From Comamonadaceae bacterium (GTDB taxonomy: Bacteria; Pseudomonadota; Gammaproteobacteria; Burkholderiales; Burkholderiaceae_C), in the NCBI GenBank assembly GCA_947464665.1, contig CANHXV010000046.1:1-12577 (forward strand): a stretch of DNA of 12,577 nucleotides. Direction: 5' to 3'. Positions 7,170 through 12,577 of the stretch are shown here, in pieces. Each line of letters begins with the position of its first letter. Positions within the stretch are counted from its first letter, which is position 1. Both the position numbers and the translations under genes were made by a program. The notes beneath the pieces are model-generated. The model was not told where the DNA came from and did not search any database. It worked only from the letters and a program-made list of their open reading frames with translations.

Positions 7170-9608
7170 TTGAAGACACGCCCCACATTTCAGACACGCA
7201 AGCTTCTACAAGCCCTGCCAATGGCTTGTATGTTACTTGGGCTCGCGCCGGTCTTGGGCCAAGTTACGGGGCCGGGCAAAGGGTCCACCGCCCTCAGTTT
7301 GCCCGCTACCGTCCCTGGTGTTGTTCTTCAGAACAGCTTTCGCCTCGAAGAAAAAATTTCTGAAGTCGAGCGCAAGCAATCTCCCTTGTTTGTTTCGGGC
7401 CAGCGCATCGATGCACGACCCGATTTAGACATGGTCATCGAAGGCACTGCTTTGCTGCGCAAGCAAGGTCTTACTGTGCAAGCTCAGCGCATTGAATACG
7501 ATCAGTCTCAAGACACTTTGAAAGCAACCGGCGAGGTGAAGATCAATCGAGAAGGAAACATCTTCCAAGGCAGCACCTTGATTTTGCAGGCGGACGCCTT
7601 TCAAGGCCAATTTTTGCAAACCGATTACACCCTGCTTAAGGGTGGAGGTCATGGCACGGCCTCTGAAATTGAGTTCATCGATCAGCAACGCGCCATCATC
7701 CGCAACGCGACCTACACCACCTGCGCGCGTTTGCCAGGCCCTGGCTGGCTGCCTGAATGGGTGCTCAAAGCGGCCAGCCTTCAAGTGAATGAAGAAGACG
7801 ACACCATTCAGGCCAAGAACTTACAACTGCGCTTTAAAGATGTCCCTATCTTGGCAGCACCGTCTCTGACTTTTCCGCTGAACGACACCAGACAGTCGGG
7901 CTTGCTCACACCACTGGTTGGCATTGATACCGTCAGCGGTGTTGAGATCTCTTCGCCTTACTACTGGAACATTGCGCCGAATCGCGATGCCACACTGACC
8001 AGCACAGTCATGAGCAAACGCGGTGTAGCGTTTGATTCTGAGTTTCGCTACCTAGAACCTGACAGCCAAGGTCAAACACGTTTCAACCTGATGCCCAACG
8101 ACCCCCTGCGTCAGCAATCTCGGTGGGGCCTATCGTCTCAACATATCGGTGGCATTGAAACCGGCAACAACACCTTAGGCCGCTTAGGCGTGAATCTGAA
8201 TTTGAACCGCGTCAGCGACGACAACTACTGGCGGGATTTTCCTCGAGCGGGTTTAACGCTGACACAGCGTCTGCTGCCTGCATCAGGCACCCTTTATTGG
8301 GCTCAAGGTGATCTCTCCATGATGACGCAGGTCTTGAAATTTCAAACTTTGCAAGACATCAATTCGCCCATCACCCCACCTTATGATCGTTCGCCTCAAA
8401 TCATGGCACGTTACAACAGATGGGATTTGAATGGTTTTGATGTGGATGCAACGGCCGATACCACCCGCTTCGAAGCCGACTACAGCCGGATACCCGGTGG
8501 CACGAGTTCTGTTTTGCGCAATGGCCAGCGCAGCTTTGCAGCCGCACAAATCAGTCGGCCTTGGCTCAAACCTTGGGGCTTTGTGATTCCAAAAATACAA
8601 ATCCACGCCACACGCTACCAGTTGGACTCAGCGCTTGCCAATGGTCAATTTGAAGCCAATCGCTTGCTACCCACTTTTAGCTTGGACACTGGACTTGTCT
8701 ACGAGCGAGACGCCACATTTTTGGGCCGAGGCCTGAGACAAACTCTAGAGCCCCGGGCCTTTTTTGTCAGAACAACCTACAAAGACCAAAGCCAACTGCC
8801 CAGTTACGACAGTGGCGCAACAGACTTTAACCTCACCACGATTTATTCCGAAAATCCATATGTCGGTCAAGACCGGATTGCAGACAACAACTTGGTGACT
8901 TTGGGTGTGAACAGCCGATTTTTTGACAGCAACACGGGTGCGGAACTGGCGCGCTTTGGTTTTGCGCAACGGTATCGATTCTCTGATCAATTGGTGAGGC
9001 TTCCAGGGGAATTGCCCGTGTCATCTGGCTATAGCGATATTTTGCTGGGTGCGGGCGTACGCTGGGACAACCGCTGGGCCTTCGACTCAACCTTGCAATT
9101 TGATGCACAAACCCATCGCACGACTCGCACCACGCTGACCACCCGTTTCAATCCCACACCCTATCGTGTTTTCAATACAGCCTACCGCATGGCGCGTGAT
9201 CAAAGCGAGCAAATCGACGTCGGCTGGCAATGGCCTTTGCGAGACTTTTCCTTTACCAAGAATGACCAGACCACTGGTAACCATCAGGCGCTGGGTCCTG
9301 GTCAAGGCTTAGGCGCCGATCGCTGGTACAGCGTTGGCCGCATGAACTTCAGCTTGAAGGATCGCAAAATGGTCGACACATTGCTAGGATTTGAATACGA
9401 CTCAGGTTGCTGGCTAGGTCGTGTCGTCTATGAACGTCTTCAAAGCACAACAAGCACCTCACGCAGTCGGATTCTTTTTCAACTTGAATTTGTGGGTTTG
9501 GCCCGAGTCGGCTCTAGTCCTTTGAAAACATTGCGCGACAATATCCCCCGGTACCAATATCTTCGCGAAGATTTAGCGCCCACCACCAGATTTACCACTT
9601 ATGACTAA
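7170..9608 (+). CDS. lptD: LPS-assembly protein LptD (outer-membrane LPS translocon)
   Basis: Outer-membrane protein that, with the lipoprotein LptE, inserts lipopolysaccharide into the outer leaflet. The 812-residue protein has a signal peptide (basic KTRPTFQTRK, then a hydrophobic stretch ending near APVLGQ), an LptA-like periplasmic domain at about residues 50-170 (IEGTALLRKQGLTVQAQ, LKATGEVKI) and a C-terminal beta-barrel with family motifs such as RQSGLLTPLVG, YYWNIAPNRDATLT and LLGFEYDSGCW. The mature chain holds only two cysteines, C185 (TYTTCARLPG) and C747, matching the second and fourth of the four in E. coli. The start is TTG, since no in-frame ATG lies between the stop at 7128-7130 and the signal peptide. 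The ribosome-binding site is weak. The 3' end overlaps surA by 8 bases, which ties LptD to the chaperone that folds it. Confidence 0.95.
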   Translation: MKTRPTFQTRKLLQALPMACMLLGLAPVLGQVTGPGKGSTALSLPATVPGVVLQNSFRLEEKISEVERKQSPLFVSGQRIDARPDLDMVIEGTALLRKQGLTVQAQRIEYDQSQDTLKATGEVKINREGNIFQGSTLILQADAFQGQFLQTDYTLLKGGGHGTASEIEFIDQQRAIIRNATYTTCARLPGPGWLPEWVLKAASLQVNEEDDTIQAKNLQLRFKDVPILAAPSLTFPLNDTRQSGLLTPLVGIDTVSGVEISSPYYWNIAPNRDATLTSTVMSKRGVAFDSEFRYLEPDSQGQTRFNLMPNDPLRQQSRWGLSSQHIGGIETGNNTLGRLGVNLNLNRVSDDNYWRDFPRAGLTLTQRLLPASGTLYWAQGDLSMMTQVLKFQTLQDINSPITPPYDRSPQIMARYNRWDLNGFDVDATADTTRFEADYSRIPGGTSSVLRNGQRSFAAAQISRPWLKPWGFVIPKIQIHATRYQLDSALANGQFEANRLLPTFSLDTGLVYERDATFLGRGLRQTLEPRAFFVRTTYKDQSQLPSYDSGATDFNLTTIYSENPYVGQDRIADNNLVTLGVNSRFFDSNTGAELARFGFAQRYRFSDQLVRLPGELPVSSGYSDILLGAGVRWDNRWAFDSTLQFDAQTHRTTRTTLTTRFNPTPYRVFNTAYRMARDQSEQIDVGWQWPLRDFSFTKNDQTTGNHQALGPGQGLGADRWYSVGRMNFSLKDRKMVDTLLGFEYDSGCWLGRVVYERLQSTTSTSRSRILFQLEFVGLARVGSSPLKTLRDNIPRYQYLREDLAPTTRFTTYD

Positions 9609-11001
9609 ATTTTTTGCTTCGAACTCCGCCATGCGCCATTCGAACCTGTGCGCGCTTCCTGCAAGCGATCTTCTGTTTCAAGTGATGACAAGCGTAACCA
9701 TCACCGTGAGTTGTTTGGGGTCACTCTTTGGACCAGGACTGGCGCAGGCCCAAAGTCAATTGAAAGCACGTTCTGTTGACTACATTGTGGCCGTTGTCAA
9801 TTCAGAGCCCATCACCAACAACGAGGTTCAAAATCTGAAACTGCGTTTGGAAAAGGAGCGACCACCAGGCGTCGCAACACCCAATGCCCAAGCTTTGACG
9901 CAACAGGCCCTTGATCAATTGATCAATGAGAAAGCCCAACTGCAACAAGCTCGTGACAATGGTATTCGCATTGACGACTCAGAAGTTGATCAAGCAGAAC
10001 TCAACATTGCGCGTCAAAATCAAGTCTCCAAAGAAGAACTCTACAAGCGCATTGCTTTGGAAGGATTGAGCGTCTCTTCGTTTCGCGAGCAGCTGCGCAG
10101 CCAATTGACAATCAGCCGTTTGCGTGAACGGGAGGTTGACAACAGAGCTCGTATTTCTGATACCGATGTCGCGCAGTACATGCAAAATCAGCAAGCAGGC
10201 AATCCCATGGCCAGCACTCCAATTGATATCAATCTGGCTATGATTTTGATTGCCGTGCCAGAAAATAGTTCTGATCAGGAGGCCGCTGAACTAATGGTCA
10301 AAGCGCAACAAATTGCCCAACGCGCCAAACGTGGCGAGAGCTTTGCGGCTTTGGCACAAGCCTTCTCTCAAGCCCTTGACAAAGGCGCCAATGGCGGCGA
10401 AATGGGCTTGCGTCCTACCGAGCGCTACCCCACACTCTTTGTTGATAGTACGCAAAGCTTGAACAAAGGCGAGGTTTCTGATCCCGTTCGGTCAGGCGCT
10501 GGATTTCATATCTTGAAGGTGCTTGAGAAAAAACAAAGTGAGTTGAGTAGCACCATGATTGAACAAACTCGTGCTCGCCATATCTTGTTGCGTACGGGGA
10601 AAGACTTGTCCGAAACTGCCGCAAGCAGTCGCTTACTCAGCTACAAACAACGGATTCAATCCGGTACTGATTTTGCCGACTTAGCGCGCCAGTTTTCTCA
10701 AGATGGGAGTGCTGCAGCAGGAGGAGATTTAGGTTGGGCAAGTCCCGGCCAGTTTGTCCCAGAGTTTGAAGAAGCTTTGTCACGCCTGCGACCTGGACAA
10801 ATATCTGATCCTTTGATTTCTCGGTTTGGCGCACACTTGATTCAGTTGATAGAGCGTCGCGAGGTACCTTTGTCAATTCGCGACCATCGTGAAATGGTTC
10901 GCACACAACTTCGCGTTAAGAAAATAGAAGAGCTTTATTCAGCATGGGTTGAAGAATTGCGCGGACGCGCTTATGTTGAGTTGCGCGATCCACCTCAATG
11001 A
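9601..11001 (+). CDS. surA: Periplasmic chaperone and peptidyl-prolyl isomerase SurA
   Basis: Periplasmic chaperone for outer-membrane beta-barrels, including LptD. The 466-residue protein has a hydrophobic export segment ending in GLAQA, with probable cleavage after residue 50. The N-terminal SurA chaperone domain follows (DYIVAVVNSEPITNNEV to about residue 195), then two parvulin-type isomerase domains at about residues 209-310 (AMILIAVPE to FHILKVLEKK) and 324-420 (RARHILLRTG to AHLIQLIERRE), and a C-terminal chaperone helix. The start at 9601 overlaps lptD by 8 bases but gives a long leader. ATGs at 9631 (residue 11) and 9685 (residue 29) are alternatives; none has a clear ribosome-binding site, so translation probably relies on coupling to lptD. 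Its stop overlaps the rsmA start as ATGA. Confidence 0.95.
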   Translation: MTKFFASNSAMRHSNLCALPASDLLFQVMTSVTITVSCLGSLFGPGLAQAQSQLKARSVDYIVAVVNSEPITNNEVQNLKLRLEKERPPGVATPNAQALTQQALDQLINEKAQLQQARDNGIRIDDSEVDQAELNIARQNQVSKEELYKRIALEGLSVSSFREQLRSQLTISRLREREVDNRARISDTDVAQYMQNQQAGNPMASTPIDINLAMILIAVPENSSDQEAAELMVKAQQIAQRAKRGESFAALAQAFSQALDKGANGGEMGLRPTERYPTLFVDSTQSLNKGEVSDPVRSGAGFHILKVLEKKQSELSSTMIEQTRARHILLRTGKDLSETAASSRLLSYKQRIQSGTDFADLARQFSQDGSAAAGGDLGWASPGQFVPEFEEALSRLRPGQISDPLISRFGAHLIQLIERREVPLSIRDHREMVRTQLRVKKIEELYSAWVEELRGRAYVELRDPPQ

Positions 11002-11753
11002 AGCACATTCCCCGAAAACGTTTTGGCCAACACTTTCTGTCTGATGGAGGCATCATTGATGCCATCGTGAATGCGATACATCCTCAAGCCGGCCAAGCCA
11101 TGGTTGAAATTGGGCCTGGCTTAGCGGCACTCACGCAGCCTTTGGTTGAGCGCTTAGGGCACCTCACCGTGATTGAATTAGACCGCGACTTGGCTTTGCG
11201 CCTTCGACTTCACAATCAGCTCACAGTGGTGGAGTCGGATGTCTTGCGCGTTGATTTCACGGCATTGGCGGCTGGTCAAAAACTGCGGGTGGTTGGCAAC
11301 TTGCCTTACAACATCTCCACACCTATTTTGTTTCACTTGCTAGGGCATGTGAGCGCCATTGAAGATCAACACTTCATGTTACAAAAAGAAGTGATTGACC
11401 GAATGGTGGCATCCCCTGCAACGTCTGACTATGGCCGTTTATCCGTCATGCTGCAGTGGCGTTATGAGATGGAAAATGTGCTGTTCGTACCGCCCGAAAG
11501 CTTTGACCCCCCGCCACGCGTTGACAGCGCAGTTGTGCGCATGGTGCCGCGCAATGAACCTGCCAACATCGATGTCAAGCTCTTAGAGAAAATGGTTCAA
11601 GTGGCTTTCAGTCAAAGGCGCAAACTGCTAAGGCACACACTGGGTGCTTGGTTAACAGAGCGAGGTTTCGCTGGCTCTTTTGATGTGCAACGTCGTGCAG
11701 AAGAAGTTCCCGTAGAGGAATACCTTCAGTTGGCTATCTCTTTGAATTCTTGA
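10998..11753 (+). CDS. rsmA: 16S rRNA (adenine1518-N6/adenine1519-N6)-dimethyltransferase RsmA (KsgA)
   Basis: Dimethylates A1518 and A1519 in helix 45 of 16S rRNA with S-adenosylmethionine, acting also as a late checkpoint in 30S assembly. The 251 residues are full length for betaproteobacteria (273 in E. coli). Visible motifs are the N-terminal RKRFGQHFLSD, the SAM motif EIGPGLAALT (residues 37-46), the acidic IELDRDL, the catalytic NLPYNIS (about 101-107), FVPPESFDPPPRVDSAV and the C-terminal FSQRRKLLRHTL. ATG at 10998 overlaps the surA stop (ATGA), so translation is coupled. In E. coli pdxA lies between surA and rsmA; here it is absent. A terminator follows 10 bases after the stop, which makes this the last gene of the operon. 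Confidence 0.97.
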   Translation: MKHIPRKRFGQHFLSDGGIIDAIVNAIHPQAGQAMVEIGPGLAALTQPLVERLGHLTVIELDRDLALRLRLHNQLTVVESDVLRVDFTALAAGQKLRVVGNLPYNISTPILFHLLGHVSAIEDQHFMLQKEVIDRMVASPATSDYGRLSVMLQWRYEMENVLFVPPESFDPPPRVDSAVVRMVPRNEPANIDVKLLEKMVQVAFSQRRKLLRHTLGAWLTERGFAGSFDVQRRAEEVPVEEYLQLAISLNS

Positions 11754-11763
11754 AGTTCCATCC

Positions 11764-11801
11764 AAAAAAAGCGCATTGGCGTTTAAGCCTTTGCGCTTTT
11801 T
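11764..11801. terminator. Intrinsic terminator, probably bidirectional
   Basis: A perfect 10-base stem (AAAAAGCGCA at 11766-11775 pairing with TGCGCTTTTT at 11792-11801) encloses a 16-base loop that can add a short GGC/GCC stem. The stem ends in five T on the + strand, serving rsmA, and the opposite strand gives seven T, serving the convergent barstar gene whose stop is about 60 bases away. The position just after rsmA supports the call. Confidence 0.85.
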
Positions 11802-11862
11802 GGTCTCGGTTGCAGCTTGAAATTTGCAGATCTAAGCTTCTAGTTAAGCATGCAAATGGTCA

Positions 11863-12474
11863 TTATGCAGCTGCGAGCCAATACCCTGCATTGAAGGGGC
11901 TGCTCATGCGAAGCGCCAAAGGTGAAACATCAACCAGCTTATCGGTTGGCATTTTTTCACCTTCTTCAACCAGCATTTCAACGCCATCTGCATCCAACTC
12001 CGGAGCAACTTCGGTTAGCTTCTCGGAACCCGCAGTAGCGGCACGGGCCACAGAGAAAGAATAGAAGCAGCGGAATGGAACCTTCCGGTCACCCCAATAA
12101 TCTGCGGTATCGCGGAAAATATCGAGCAACTGTTCGCGGGCTTCTTTGTCAAACTTTAAATTGGCGGGGATGTGTTCCAAAACCACAATGAAGCCTGGCT
12201 GAGGACCCGACTTGTGCAGAGGGTCGGTCATGCTGTCGTACAAAGCATCAAAGTTCTTGCCAAAGTGGGACGGCAGTGTGAACTGGGCTGCGATCAAATC
12301 GAGCACATCTTGTTTGCTTTGTGCCTTTGACAAATTGGCATATAAAAAGTGTTGTCCCAAACCATCTGCCGCTTCTTGCAGGTCGCTCACGCGAAATGCA
12401 CGAATCGACTGGACGATGTTTGTCCGCACACCTTTCAGGGGTGTCTCTTGGTCCTGTCGAATTGGCTTGTCCAT
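11863..12474 (-). CDS. Barstar-family protein with a C-terminal extension
   Basis: Likely cytoplasmic protein with the barstar (RNase inhibitor) fold, 203 residues, against about 90 for barstar itself. The barstar-like core spans about residues 22-130. LPSHFGKNFDALYDSMTD aligns by eye with the barnase-binding helix of barstar: D76 and D80 match its key Asp35 and Asp39, and Y79 replaces Trp38. The following FIVVLEHIP and LLDIFRDTADYW fit the remaining strand and helix. The last 70 or so residues are acidic (VAPELDADGVEMLVEEGEK) and end in a hydrophobic NAGYWLAAA; I recognise no domain there. The ATG at 12474 was chosen over GTG at 12486 because GAGAGTGAGA precedes it at good spacing. No RNase gene is visible on either side, though the right flank ends at 12577. 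Family call is fairly sure; target unknown. Confidence 0.8.
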   Translation of the reverse strand: MDKPIRQDQETPLKGVRTNIVQSIRAFRVSDLQEAADGLGQHFLYANLSKAQSKQDVLDLIAAQFTLPSHFGKNFDALYDSMTDPLHKSGPQPGFIVVLEHIPANLKFDKEAREQLLDIFRDTADYWGDRKVPFRCFYSFSVARAATAGSEKLTEVAPELDADGVEMLVEEGEKMPTDKLVDVSPLALRMSSPFNAGYWLAAA

Positions 12475-12534
12475 CGCCGTTCTCACTCTCTAATATTTAA
12501 AACCAGCCTTTTGGGCTTTTGATTGACAAATACC

Positions 12535-12556
12535 GAGTGCTCGCTTGCAAGCACTC
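12535..12556. repeat. Inverted repeat upstream of the barstar gene
   Basis: GAGTGCT (12535-12541) and AGCACTC (12550-12556) form perfect 7-base arms around 8 bases; an 8-base palindrome CTTGCAAG (12544-12551) overlaps the right arm. No T-run follows on either strand, so it does not look like a terminator. A consensus -35 hexamer TTGACA (12523-12528, + strand) lies 6 bases to the left, but no good -10 is found at normal spacing. An operator is possible but unproven. Confidence 0.4.
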
Positions 12557-12577
12557 ATCTCTAAAATCACCTCAAAC

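Noticed and set aside
11815..11860. TTTGCA/TGCAAA and GCTT/AAGC nested pairs after the rsmA terminator
   Set aside because: The arms are short, the loop is long and asymmetric, and AT-rich spacer sequence easily gives such pairs by chance.
12501..12520. AGCC-TTTTG-GGCT hairpin upstream of the barstar gene as a terminator
   Set aside because: The stem is only four pairs and the T-tracts are short; it could be the end of an off-window gene but cannot be supported.

Overview
The window looks like chromosomal DNA from a betaproteobacterium of the Burkholderiales, most likely Comamonadaceae (a Limnohabitans- or Rhodoferax-like freshwater organism). This rests on the order lptD-surA-rsmA with a divergent amgK, on protein character, and on moderate GC judged by eye; none of it was computed. 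Coding density is very high. No stretch over 300 bases lacks a gene, and I see no rRNA, tRNA, CRISPR array, insertion sequence or prophage.

Left part (1-3979, + strand): the end of a sugar-acid catabolic operon. It holds the 3' part of otnK (3-oxo-tetronate kinase), otnC (3-oxo-tetronate-4-phosphate decarboxylase), otnI (2-oxo-tetronate isomerase) and a complete M20 metallopeptidase 16 bases behind otnI. Together OtnI, OtnK and OtnC turn 2-oxo-tetronate, the oxidation product of L-threonate, into dihydroxyacetone phosphate and CO2. The dehydrogenase that would start the pathway is not in view and may lie to the left.

Middle (3988-about 7051, - strand): a compact group read right to left: amgK (amino-sugar anomeric kinase of peptidoglycan recycling), rsmE (16S rRNA m3U1498 methyltransferase) and a 12-TM MFS transporter. 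Its last gene converges on the M20 gene with stop codons only 8 bases apart.

Right part (7170-11753, + strand): the envelope/ribosome operon lptD-surA-rsmA, with overlapping gene ends and a clear intrinsic terminator at 11764-11801. LptD is the outer-membrane LPS translocon, SurA the periplasmic chaperone that helps fold it, and RsmA dimethylates 16S rRNA. The pdxA gene found between surA and rsmA in E. coli is absent. Beyond the terminator, on the - strand, is a barstar-family gene (RNase-inhibitor fold) with a long C-terminal extension and no RNase gene in view.

Most of the window is ordinary housekeeping sequence, and I found no convincing new multi-gene system. The best leads are an OtnC that lacks two usual class II aldolase active-site residues, an LptD with only two cysteines in its mature form, the orphan extended barstar, and a perfect palindrome between the divergent amgK and lptD genes.
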